DNA of 64,000 nt from Cryomorphaceae bacterium. Lineage in GTDB: Bacteria; Bacteroidota; Bacteroidia; Flavobacteriales; Schleiferiaceae. This document shows positions 19,223-26,964 of the stretch, one piece after another (positions within the stretch are counted from its first letter, which is position 1; each line of letters begins with the position of its first letter). The stretch is taken from positions 62,001 to 126,000 of the forward strand of contig JAFMBM010000001.1 of NCBI GenBank assembly GCA_017858515.1. Reading direction: 5' to 3'. A program made the translations under genes and the position numbers. The notes beneath the pieces were generated by a model. It worked only from the letters and a program-made list of their open reading frames with translations. It was not told the origin of the DNA and searched no databases.

Positions 19223-21493
19223 TCATCGAATCACAACAAGCTCCCCATAATGTACTTTATCGAAGGAGTAACCTACGGGTTCACTTTCAGGGAAGTGATA
19301 GCGGAGGCTGTATTGATACACACCCGGCGGTACGGCTTGCCCTTTGTTTTGTCCGTTCCAAAAGGGATTTTCTGGGTTGAGTTGGGCTATGGGTTCTCCC
19401 CATCGGTTGTAGACGATCAATTCCCAGCGCATATCGCTGCAGTTGGAAACAATGCTAAACTGCTCGTTTTTGCCATTTCCATCGGGTGTAAAGGCCTGTG
19501 GGATATAGAGTTTGCAGTCGCAGGGACGGGTTTCAATACGCGCAAAGGCGGTGTCTGCTCCGCAAGGATTGGAAGCAATAACCGAATACAAACCCATTTG
19601 AGATGCGTAGATGGATGAGTCTGTACTTCCAGTATTCCATTGGTATTGTGCCAAGGGAGCGGAGACAGAAAGAACGGTAAAGTCTTCTTCGCACAAGAGG
19701 GTGTCTCTTAAGCTAATTTCGGGTTTTTGAGTGTAGCTCAAAACCAAGGTATCGCTAACGCTTCCACACGAATCGCTGTGGATTTGCACCCAATAGGTTC
19801 CAGGCGTGGTGGCTAAATAAACCGAATCGGTAGAGCCATCTTGCCAGAGATAAGAAGCAGGAAAACCTTGTTGCACTTCCAATAAAAGCATATCGTCTGT
19901 GCAAAGAAGGGTATCGGCTGGGAGTTTTACCTCAGGAACGGGAAGAACTACAACGGTATCGGACCATTCGGAGGCAAAGCCGTATTGGTAGCCTTTCCAC
20001 TGGACAAAGAATTTGCCATGGGTGGAGTAGGAATGCGAAGGATGCAGGAGGCTGGAGGAATTGGAAGCTCCCGAAGCAGGATCTCCAAAATCCCAGCGAA
20101 CACTGTCGAGCATAGCGGTATAGCGGGTTCTGAAAGCCACAGAATCTCTACAAAAATGCTGGACTGAAAATCCGCCTTTGTAGAGATAGGAGGCTACATA
20201 ATTAGAGAAGAAGCGAAAAGTTCTATTTCCTTTTGAGAGGAAAAAGGGATCAAAGCCATGCACACTGCTATCGGGATATTGAATGCAGCCGAGATAAGAG
20301 GTGGTTTGGGAACCACTCTTGTCTATGGCTACATAAATTTTTAGATCGGGCCCGTATTGAAAAGCAATAGGAAACCAACCATTGGAAGTATTGGAGGCTG
20401 GGACATCTAAAAGAACCTCAGTATTTTGGTAAATGAGAGCGGTGTCTTGCAAGGAAAGATCATAACGCACTAAACGACTTCTTCCGCTATGCTGAAGCAT
20501 AATGTGGTATAGATAGCGATTGTTGGGACTTAATATTAAGTCGGATGTTGTCCATGAGGGATAAAACGGGATAGTATCTATTGGTTGGGAGAGGTTAAGT
20601 GATTGATCTCTTGGCTTACGGATGAATATTTGGGGAGAAAAGAGCGTGTCTTCGGGTCTAAATGTAGAAATCGTTACATAAGATGTATAGGGTATGCCTT
20701 GAGAAAAAACACCTGTAATTAGATTCAATGTACTAGATATCCGCCTTGGGATAGCTATCGACAACATGAGGTTACCGTCTATATTAAAGCGATTTGAGCC
20801 ATGAAAATAGGAGCTGATGAAAGAACCAAAATGTTCTACTGTGCCATTTGTGTCAATAGAGAATATTCTGGAACGAAATTGCCGAAATAATGGATTGGGG
20901 TTTTGAAGTATGGAATCCTGAATCCAACCAAAGTATCTATTCGATTGAGGTCTTGCGATTAAATGTATGCTACTTGATTGCTCTCGACCATGAATACCAA
21001 AACCAATATCACCAGCTACGGTTGGGGAAACAACTTTTCCAACAATATTTTCCTTAGATAAGACCACCAAGTTATTTCTATCTAGAGTAGTAATAGTGGT
21101 ATAAATATAATTTATAGTTGGAAGTAAGTTTCCGTTTTTGGGTTTGAAAATCAATACTTTGTTCTTGGTAAGATTTATCATCACGCTGGAATGGGTACCA
21201 TAACCCATAGTAATCATTGTATTGCTAGGATCTGGATAAGTACCATTGGGTATGGGTGAAAAGGTAGAGTCGAATAAATTATTGGGGTAGTTAAACACTC
21301 GTATTAGCCCTCTTTCGTTCCATAAAATACTGTTGCAAGGGGCACCAAACCACTGGTCGGGCAGAAAACGAGGATAGCCCAAAGTAAAATCTAAAATGCC
21401 TTGTTTGCCTGCAAATAGTTGCAAAGGCGGTCCCTGCTGAGCAGAGACCGTCCATTGCAGTACTATGAAAAGAAATAGAATTCTACTCTTCAT
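19223..21493 (-). CDS. PKD-containing protein with type B (CHU_C) T9SS tail
   Basis: A 756-residue secreted protein. A signal peptide (MKSRILFLFIVLQWTVSAQQ) is followed by a ~430-residue region rich in beta strands that looks like a propeller (for example NRYLYHIMLQHSGRSRLVRYD). A PKD domain (SVRWDFGDPASG ... HSYSTHGKFFVQW) is at about 475-540, and two Ig-like repeats contain LLCTDDMLLLEVQ and LLCEEDFTVLSVS. The C-terminus is the gliding-motility type: CKLYIPQAFTPDGNGKNEQF, ELIVYNRWGEPI, FWNGQNKG, VPPGVYQYSLRY. This type B tail differs from the type A tails elsewhere in the window and marks a separate T9SS cargo class. The gene is intact. Confidence 0.9.
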   Translation of the reverse strand: MKSRILFLFIVLQWTVSAQQGPPLQLFAGKQGILDFTLGYPRFLPDQWFGAPCNSILWNERGLIRVFNYPNNLFDSTFSPIPNGTYPDPSNTMITMGYGTHSSVMINLTKNKVLIFKPKNGNLLPTINYIYTTITTLDRNNLVVLSKENIVGKVVSPTVAGDIGFGIHGREQSSSIHLIARPQSNRYFGWIQDSILQNPNPLFRQFRSRIFSIDTNGTVEHFGSFISSYFHGSNRFNIDGNLMLSIAIPRRISSTLNLITGVFSQGIPYTSYVTISTFRPEDTLFSPQIFIRKPRDQSLNLSQPIDTIPFYPSWTTSDLILSPNNRYLYHIMLQHSGRSRLVRYDLSLQDTALIYQNTEVLLDVPASNTSNGWFPIAFQYGPDLKIYVAIDKSGSQTTSYLGCIQYPDSSVHGFDPFFLSKGNRTFRFFSNYVASYLYKGGFSVQHFCRDSVAFRTRYTAMLDSVRWDFGDPASGASNSSSLLHPSHSYSTHGKFFVQWKGYQYGFASEWSDTVVVLPVPEVKLPADTLLCTDDMLLLEVQQGFPASYLWQDGSTDSVYLATTPGTYWVQIHSDSCGSVSDTLVLSYTQKPEISLRDTLLCEEDFTVLSVSAPLAQYQWNTGSTDSSIYASQMGLYSVIASNPCGADTAFARIETRPCDCKLYIPQAFTPDGNGKNEQFSIVSNCSDMRWELIVYNRWGEPIAQLNPENPFWNGQNKGQAVPPGVYQYSLRYHFPESEPVGYSFDKVHYGELVVIR

Positions 21494-21504
21494 ACATTCT
21501 GTCT

Positions 21505-22800
21505 TTATTCAAGAATAAAGGAGTGAATGTGTTGCTGGTTAATACGCATCCAATAGACACCCTTTGGCCAGCTTTGAACCGAAAGCATATAACTTTCTAC
21601 AGAAGTGTGTTTCTCTGTTAAAACCGATTTGCCTTGGGCATCTATAATTTCAACAAGCTGAATTTTTTCTGCCTCTGGAGCAAGAATAGTAATGAAATCA
21701 GTAGTAGGATTTGGGAAAACTGTAAAGGCGGCATTCTTGGTGCTTTTACCTTTCAGATTTTGCTCAGTGGGCTCGTTTGATTTGTACCGTATTGTATTGT
21801 CGCCTTCATTCACCCAAGCATAGCCAAATAAGGCATTGTATTCTACTTGTACATCAATACCGGAAATAGATACTATGCTTTGGTTGAATCCCACATCCAT
21901 ATTGGCTCTACTCCAATCGCCTGGAAAATACGCCACGCCCATATGATCTCGTTGGGCAACGATAATGTCTTTTTTGTCGGTTAAGCTGGCATCGTCTACC
22001 GTATAGGCAATGTTAACATAGGGATCTGAAATCCAATCGATGGCGGGGTTGTAGGTAGATTGTCCGTTTGTATTCAGCCAATCTACCATATTGGTTGCGC
22101 CCGATTGTCCGAAGTAAGTCCAAATCTGCTGAGCTGCACTATTGTTAAAACCTTTTGCACTCACATAATTGGTGGTAAAAACCCCAGCCGTAGGCGCGGC
22201 AATGCGCGGAGGGCATTCACTTGAGCATTGATGGTGCTTAGTAAGAAAATCTGGATACATATTAAAAGCATTACCACTAGATAACAAAATTTGAAATCCT
22301 CCGGTCCACCATAGATATCCACCAGGAACAACCTCATTGAAGGCGGGGTATATATAGAATTCATCCCCATTGTCCGTACCAATGGCAACATCAGGCTGAA
22401 CACAAGGGGCAGTATTGGTTCCCAATGTGAAATCCTCCGCATACACTAGTTGGGCAAGATTGTCTTCAAGTTGCGCCATCGGGCTTCCAAAAGTTCTTGT
22501 AAAAATGGGCAGTCTTTCATTATTAGGCCCTAGATTAATGGTGCTTTGGCAGATGAAGGCAATTCGTTCTCCATTTAAATCGATATTCGGATGGATGGCA
22601 TTTTCAACGACCACCGTTTGGGTGTGGCTTACTATGGCCAAGGTGATTGGGTTTAAGACAAAATCTATTTGGAGGATGTCGTTGCCGAGTTCAAAAACCA
22701 CTCGGGCATCGTAGGAGCCCTGCCCTAGAATAATGTCAGGATCATGCGCACCTTGAGGTAGATTGAATACAGTAGTTAGAATATCATCTGTAAAAGCCAC
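21505..22800 (-). CDS. T9SS cargo protein, mature part (5' end interrupted by a stop)
   Basis: A 431-residue open frame from a GTG at 22800. It has no signal peptide, but the same frame continues upstream (residues CASCNKGVAAAICWDG) to an in-frame TAA at 22867-22869, beyond which lies a signal-peptide-like segment. The mature region has beta-rich text (DARVVFELGNDILQIDF) and no family I recognise. The C-terminus is a type A T9SS domain: FTVFPNPTTDFITILAP, VEIIDAQGKSVL, WPKGVYWMRI. It lies 11 bp upstream of the 19223-21493 gene on the same strand, probably in one operon. As written the product could not be exported unless the stop is a sequence error or is read through. Confidence 0.75.
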   Translation of the reverse strand: MAFTDDILTTVFNLPQGAHDPDIILGQGSYDARVVFELGNDILQIDFVLNPITLAIVSHTQTVVVENAIHPNIDLNGERIAFICQSTINLGPNNERLPIFTRTFGSPMAQLEDNLAQLVYAEDFTLGTNTAPCVQPDVAIGTDNGDEFYIYPAFNEVVPGGYLWWTGGFQILLSSGNAFNMYPDFLTKHHQCSSECPPRIAAPTAGVFTTNYVSAKGFNNSAAQQIWTYFGQSGATNMVDWLNTNGQSTYNPAIDWISDPYVNIAYTVDDASLTDKKDIIVAQRDHMGVAYFPGDWSRANMDVGFNQSIVSISGIDVQVEYNALFGYAWVNEGDNTIRYKSNEPTEQNLKGKSTKNAAFTVFPNPTTDFITILAPEAEKIQLVEIIDAQGKSVLTEKHTSVESYMLSVQSWPKGVYWMRINQQHIHSFILE

Positions 22801-22866
22801 CCCGGGTTCAGCACCATCCCAGCAAATGGCGGCGGCTACGCCTTTGTTGCAGCTGGCACAGTGGTT

Positions 22867-22989
22867 TTAAAAAAGACCGGTGTTTTCTACATCGCTTGCA
22901 CTGGCAATTTTGATGTCTGCGGTTCCAGCTGAAATCATATTCTGTGCTTGCAAATAGCTCAAAGAGCTGAGTAGAATTCCGGCAGCCAT
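22867..22989 (-). pseudogene. Detached signal-peptide segment of the 21505 gene
   Basis: From ATG at 22989 the frame reads MAAGILLSSLSYLQAQN, a plausible signal peptide, then ISAGTADIKIASASDVEN, then GLF and TAA at 22867-22869 in the same frame as the downstream protein. The stop lies in a T6A4 run; a T5A5 run would read GLFKNHCASC without a stop. So this is either a nonsense mutation or a base-call error at a homopolymer junction. Confidence 0.65.
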
Positions 22990-23556
22990 AGTGCTAAATC
23001 GACTTAAAGCCTTTGGCCGCCTGTTGTGCGTTGTGCGTTGTGCGTTGTCATAAGAATTGAGGTTAAATTAAGAAAATTTTAGGTCCAATGAACCTTGTGA
23101 ATGTAGGGATTATTTTTATTGAAAAAGAGGGCATTTTCAACTTTAACATTTGTAGGAATCGCCCATTCTCATTGACTTCTAGAGTACTACAGAAAAAGAG
23201 TACAGAGAAAAAAGAGCGTATTCCATCCTTTTCAACGGCTTTGTAAGTGCATTCTTTACAAGGTGTTTTTTCGATTTTGCGTCTTTTGCTTGGCGGAGAT
23301 GGTGAAGGAGCTGCTGCGTAAATAAGTCTTAGAGTAAAAGAATGGAAATGACTCTTTTCTTTCACCTGCATACCTCTTCTTCAAGCAATGGCCATGTGCT
23401 TCCTTGCATTCTAGTCAAACAGAATCTGAATAGAGCATCTACCTTGTATTTCGTCTGTTGCTTCCATCCAACCAAAACCAACCAAAGATTTTAGTGATCT
23501 TTGAACTCTTTGCTATGAGTTCTCTGCATTCTATCTACACTTCACATGATTTCTAA
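22990..23556. other. Intergenic stretch with heptanucleotide repeat
   Basis: Divergent upstream regions of the 21505 gene (-) and the flavoprotein gene at 23557 (+). It contains three exact tandem copies of TTGTGCG at 23024-23044. A 102-codon open frame at 23063-23371 (-) has low-complexity text (Ser/Pro/Lys-rich) and no recognisable domain, and is not called. Confidence 0.4.
23024..23044. repeat. Tandem heptanucleotide (TTGTGCG)x3
   Basis: Three perfect head-to-tail copies of TTGTGCG, followed by TTGTCAT. It sits just inside an upstream ATG (minus strand, 23051) that is out of frame with the 21505-22989 protein by a shift that one more 7-bp unit would correct. Confidence 0.75.
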
Positions 23557-24774
23557 ATGAGAATAGCCATTATTGGTGCAGGTGCTGCGGGCTATTTTGC
23601 AGCCATTTCGGCCAAAACCCATCACCCTAAGGCAGAGGTTTGTCTTTTTGAAAAGTCGAGCCAAACCCTTGCGAAGGTGCGTATTTCTGGAGGCGGGCGG
23701 TGCAATGTTACCCACGCTTGTTTTTCTATATCTGAGCTGAGCAAAGCCTATCCGCGCGGTGGGAAGAATCTAAAGAAACTCTTCCCCATTTTCAATGTTG
23801 CCGATACCATTGAGTGGTTTGAGAAAAGAGGCGTGCCTTTAAAAGTAGAGGAAGATGGAAGGATGTTTCCGCTCAGCAATTCTTCGGAAAGCATCATTCA
23901 ATGTCTTCAAAAGGAAGCAGATAGATTAAAGATTAAATTGTTTCTTCAATCGGCTATTGTGGCCCTTCGCCAAGCAAACAATACCATCGAACTTTCTTTT
24001 CAAAGGAAAGATACATCCACCCAAAACTTTGATAAAGTAATTGTTACCACAGGCGGATCGCCCTCGCTAAAGGGCTTGGCATGGCTAGAAGAATTGGGAC
24101 ACACCATTGCACCACCCGTTCCTTCTTTGTTCACCTTTAATATGCCCAAGAACCCCATAACTCAGCTTATGGGATTGGTGGCCGAGAAGGTTCAGATTCG
24201 CATTCAAGGCACTAAACTAAAATCAGAAGGCCCTTTGCTTATCACTCATTGGGGAATCAGCGGACCGGCGGTACTTATCCTTTCTTCTTTCGGCGCACGC
24301 ATATTGAGCGATTTAAATTATCAATTCAAAGCCCAAATTAACTGGGTGAATGAAAACAACAGCAACAGAATCGTAGAACATCTGCAAGAGATCATTCAGC
24401 TTCATCCCAAAAGAAAACTCAGCAATGAAAGACCCTATGCGTTGCCTGACCGACTTTGGACTTATTTATTGACTAAGATTGAAGTATCTCCTGATAAGAT
24501 TTGGGGAGAGATGGGCGGCAAGGCGATGAATAAAATGGTGAGTATCTTAAGCAATGATGTCTATGAACTCAATGGTAAAACCACCTTTAAAGAAGAGTTT
24601 GTGACCTGTGGGGGCCTCTCGTTTGAAGATATAGATGGATCTAGTCTGCAAAGCAAAAGGATAAAAGGACTGTATTTCGCGGGGGAAGTATTGGATGTAG
24701 ACGCCATAACAGGCGGGTACAATTTTCAAGCCGCATGGACCACCGGTTTTATAGCCGGAAAGCTGTTGGAATAG
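23557..24774 (+). CDS. BaiN/HI0933-family flavoprotein oxidoreductase
   Basis: NAD(P)/FAD-dependent oxidoreductase, 405 residues. The FAD Rossmann motif is at the very N-terminus: IAIIGAGAAGYFAAISA, then CLFEKSS. The family hallmark VRISGGGRCNVTHA follows at about residue 45. VIVTTGGSPSLKG (~155) and the C-terminal GLYFAGEVLDVDAITGGYN, which contacts FAD, match the BaiN/HI0933 family. The physiological substrate is unknown in most members. The last 29 bases of the gene, including the stop, lie inside a 31-bp sequence repeated at 26924-26954. Confidence 0.93.
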   Translation: MRIAIIGAGAAGYFAAISAKTHHPKAEVCLFEKSSQTLAKVRISGGGRCNVTHACFSISELSKAYPRGGKNLKKLFPIFNVADTIEWFEKRGVPLKVEEDGRMFPLSNSSESIIQCLQKEADRLKIKLFLQSAIVALRQANNTIELSFQRKDTSTQNFDKVIVTTGGSPSLKGLAWLEELGHTIAPPVPSLFTFNMPKNPITQLMGLVAEKVQIRIQGTKLKSEGPLLITHWGISGPAVLILSSFGARILSDLNYQFKAQINWVNENNSNRIVEHLQEIIQLHPKRKLSNERPYALPDRLWTYLLTKIEVSPDKIWGEMGGKAMNKMVSILSNDVYELNGKTTFKEEFVTCGGLSFEDIDGSSLQSKRIKGLYFAGEVLDVDAITGGYNFQAAWTTGFIAGKLLE

Positions 24775-24776
24775 AA
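24746..24776. repeat. 31-bp direct repeat, copy 1 (3' end of the flavoprotein gene)
   Basis: GTTTTATAGCCGGAAAGCTG followed by TTGGAATAGAA; it encodes the final residues FIAGKLLE and the stop. The other copy, at 26924-26954, differs at one base (A to T). The 2,147 bp between the copies carry two lipoprotein genes and a T9SS-tail remnant. Confidence 0.9.
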
Positions 24777-24912
24777 CTCAATTGTGCGGATAGAGATCAA
24801 GTAAAATAAACCCATACATTGCATACAATGTATGGAAACTAGACATTAAACGAGCCTACTTGAGTATAAATGAAACAGCGGGGTAGTGCGGCTCACTTAT
24901 GAGTTTTAGATA

Positions 24913-25053
24913 CTAATTTCCTGTTGTCAAAGGGTCTAGGCCTACAAGTCCTTTCATACCAACGTTGCCTGTTAACACAAGCCTGCCTACAGAGTCGTAG
25001 ACTTCAAATTCAGTAATATGTCTTCTATCTCGGAGGCGGTAATTCAAAGGGTT
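24913..25053 (-). pseudogene. Remnant of a T9SS type A C-terminal domain
   Basis: Directly after the TAG of the 25054 lipoprotein, and in its frame, the minus strand reads NPLNYRLRDRRHI, TEFEVYDSVGRLVLTGNVG, then MKGLVGLDPLTTGN and TAG (24913-24915), then YLKLIS. This fits the T9SS tail pattern: YPNP, VYDxxGRLV, Lxx-L-xxGxYxL. It is either a separated tail of the lipoprotein gene or debris from another cargo gene. Two in-frame stops bracket it. Confidence 0.65.
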
Positions 25054-26166
25054 CTAATAGTACAAAGGCATGAGTACATCTAGATAAACCTTGTTGCCAA
25101 CGGTGTTTTCTGCATTGATAAAATTTAGATGACACAAGCCTCTTTCAATGCTGTACCATTTATCTAAATTTCCATACAAGTTGCCAGGTAGAATTAGAGG
25201 ATCCAAAGAATTGCCATCAGAGTCTGTTGCCAATAGTTTTATAGGATGCGATACTAGGTCTATTAAATCTTGCTCCAAACTATACTTAGGTAGAAATAGG
25301 AAACGAGTTGAAATCGCTGTTCCATCATTAACAATTAGACTAAAAGTCTTGCCGTATGAATAAGAATGGGCATTTTCTACACGATTGTAGTAGAGTCCCA
25401 TGGGATCGGTTTTTTTAGGCTGAGTGAAATCCGAAAGCTTAAAATGCTTTCCCCAATGTGTGTATTGAATGCCCATTTTTTGGTTGAGTGAAACGGCAAT
25501 AGTTGTATCTGACTGAGATAAGCTCACGTGTAGAATGTTGTCCTTTGAAATAGTAAAATAGGCTTCGGTTTCTACCAATTTACCATCGCCATAACCCTTT
25601 GATACTTTGTAATCTAAAGTATGCATTGTACCCAGTGAGTCTATGATACCAACAATATTGTGGTCCATGGTGTAGTTGCGCTTCTGTTTTTCTCTGAAGT
25701 CTAATAAGCGAACCACCAAATACTTGGTTTTAAAATTGTACTCAAAAGGGAATCGCTCTTCAATATGTACAGATTCTGGGGCAAAGGACTTGCTTATGTA
25801 TCGTTTGGCCTTGGCTTCTTCGTACACATTGAATCCGTGTTTTCCTTCCACAACAAACTGATTGGCATTGGTTGCAACAATTCTATAGGGTTGATAAAGC
25901 GTGTCCAGGGTTTCTAAATCAATGGTATTGGTTTTCGGATTAAAGACTTTTATTTTTCCATTAGATGAAAGGGTTAACAGAATAGGATTTCGCACTTCGG
26001 AAGATTTTGAAGTGATATAGTAATCAACAACCCCATTTAGTATTGAATCTGGAATAGAATAGGTTTCTTTGAACCAATGGAGGTTTTTTGAGTTTTGATT
26101 TCGGCTAAGGTTACTACATGAATAATAACAGGCGAAAGCAATTAGCAAGAGTTCTTTTCTGAACAT
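25054..26166 (-). CDS. Putative lipoprotein, propeller-like (DUF4221-like?)
   Basis: A 370-residue predicted exported protein. The N-terminus MFRKELLLIAFACYYSC offers two possible lipobox cysteines (Cys13, Cys17). The body is beta-rich, with short repeated strands such as NPILLTLSSNGKIKVFN and TYFTIS-like text, suggesting a beta-propeller of the kind found in DUF4221/BF3164-type Bacteroidota lipoproteins; this family assignment is tentative. It ends LMPLYY-stop, followed in frame by a T9SS-tail remnant. It lies in the segment bounded by the 31-bp repeat, 61 bp downstream of the small Cys-rich lipoprotein gene on the same strand, and the two are probably one operon. Confidence 0.7.
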   Translation of the reverse strand: MFRKELLLIAFACYYSCSNLSRNQNSKNLHWFKETYSIPDSILNGVVDYYITSKSSEVRNPILLTLSSNGKIKVFNPKTNTIDLETLDTLYQPYRIVATNANQFVVEGKHGFNVYEEAKAKRYISKSFAPESVHIEERFPFEYNFKTKYLVVRLLDFREKQKRNYTMDHNIVGIIDSLGTMHTLDYKVSKGYGDGKLVETEAYFTISKDNILHVSLSQSDTTIAVSLNQKMGIQYTHWGKHFKLSDFTQPKKTDPMGLYYNRVENAHSYSYGKTFSLIVNDGTAISTRFLFLPKYSLEQDLIDLVSHPIKLLATDSDGNSLDPLILPGNLYGNLDKWYSIERGLCHLNFINAENTVGNKVYLDVLMPLYY

Positions 26167-26227
26167 TTATTCGGAATAAATAGAAGTGATTCGTATTGAA
26201 ATGAATCACTTCTAGTTGTTTAGTAGA

Positions 26228-26656
26228 CTAATTGATTATTGGATGACCATCTCGTTTCATAGCATCGAGCAGTCTTTGATCAGTTATTACATCTCCTTCA
26301 CTAAGAGGAGAGATTTCACCATTATCAATCAAGTATGCGTACACATCAGCAAAAGTACCTGTGGTTAGAGACTGAATACCATCTTCGATTCTTTCACCAT
26401 AACAAGGGGTCTCTTCGTAACACTCTCCATGATTTGTAATGCCACATTTCGCACCACAGCCTGTATCACCTCCTGGTTCTTCGGCAGGAGTCGCACATAT
26501 TACGGGGCCATATTCACCTGTATTTTGCCCTTGACTCAATTCCAAAAATATATCTGAATCATCTGGTATTACATCTTTTGAGCAAGACACTAGCAAAGCA
26601 AATGCTGCTGTAATAAATACTGTCATTGAGACAGTTCTAAATTTTGTTGTTTTCAT
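26228..26656 (-). CDS. Small Cys-rich lipoprotein
   Basis: A 142-residue predicted lipoprotein. The leader MKTTKFRTVSMTVFITAAFA is followed by the lipobox LVSC (ATG 26656 chosen over an in-frame start at 26707 that would place 17 residues before it). An acidic linker (DVIPDDSDIFLELSQ) leads to a Cys-rich segment: CATP, CGAKCGITNHGECYEETPC (seven Cys in total after the lipidated one). The layout, a propeller-like lipoprotein next to a small Cys-rich exported protein, recalls the NVEALA/BF3164 gene pairs of Bacteroidota, but I see no NVEALA motif. The function is unknown. Confidence 0.68.
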   Translation of the reverse strand: MKTTKFRTVSMTVFITAAFALLVSCSKDVIPDDSDIFLELSQGQNTGEYGPVICATPAEEPGGDTGCGAKCGITNHGECYEETPCYGERIEDGIQSLTTGTFADVYAYLIDNGEISPLSEGDVITDQRLLDAMKRDGHPIIN

Positions 26657-26923
26657 TGTAATGAAGTTTAATATTACAATGGTAAATTTAGTCTTTACCC
26701 CCCCCATATGTTAATGACTTGTTAATTAACATTCATAACTACTTAGAATAGAAACAATAGCTTTTGTTGAGATTTTGAGTTGTACATAAAATAAAAGTAT
26801 AGTTGAGATGACTCGATCCTACAAGATTTAACTTTTACAGTTTCTTTATTACACTGAAATAATTTGATGTAAAGAAGCGATAGAGTAGCTCATTCACTGC
26901 ATTCCACAGCATCTCCCCTATAT
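26657..26923. other. Intergenic stretch upstream of the Cys-rich lipoprotein
   Basis: AT-rich; includes a run of eight C residues at about 26698-26705 and no open frame of note. A TAAATTTA sequence on the minus strand near 26673 is one base from the Bacteroidota -7 element, too weak to call. Confidence 0.35.
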
Positions 26924-26954
26924 GTTTTATAGCCGGTAAGCTGTTGGAATAGAA
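26924..26954. repeat. 31-bp direct repeat, copy 2
   Basis: Matches 24746-24776 at 30 of 31 positions. Here it is not coding: it sits ten bases from the stop of the winged-helix gene. It is the orphan copy of the flavoprotein gene's 3' end. Confidence 0.9.
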
Positions 26955-26964
26955 TCAGCCTGCT

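Noticed and set aside
23063-23371. 102-codon minus-strand open frame
   Set aside because: Low-complexity text with no domain, no ribosome-binding site or promoter, and in the divergent control region of two real genes.
24777-26923. Insertion sequence or prophage
   Set aside because: There is no transposase, integrase or terminal inverted repeat in the segment; only the flanking direct repeat suggests mobility.
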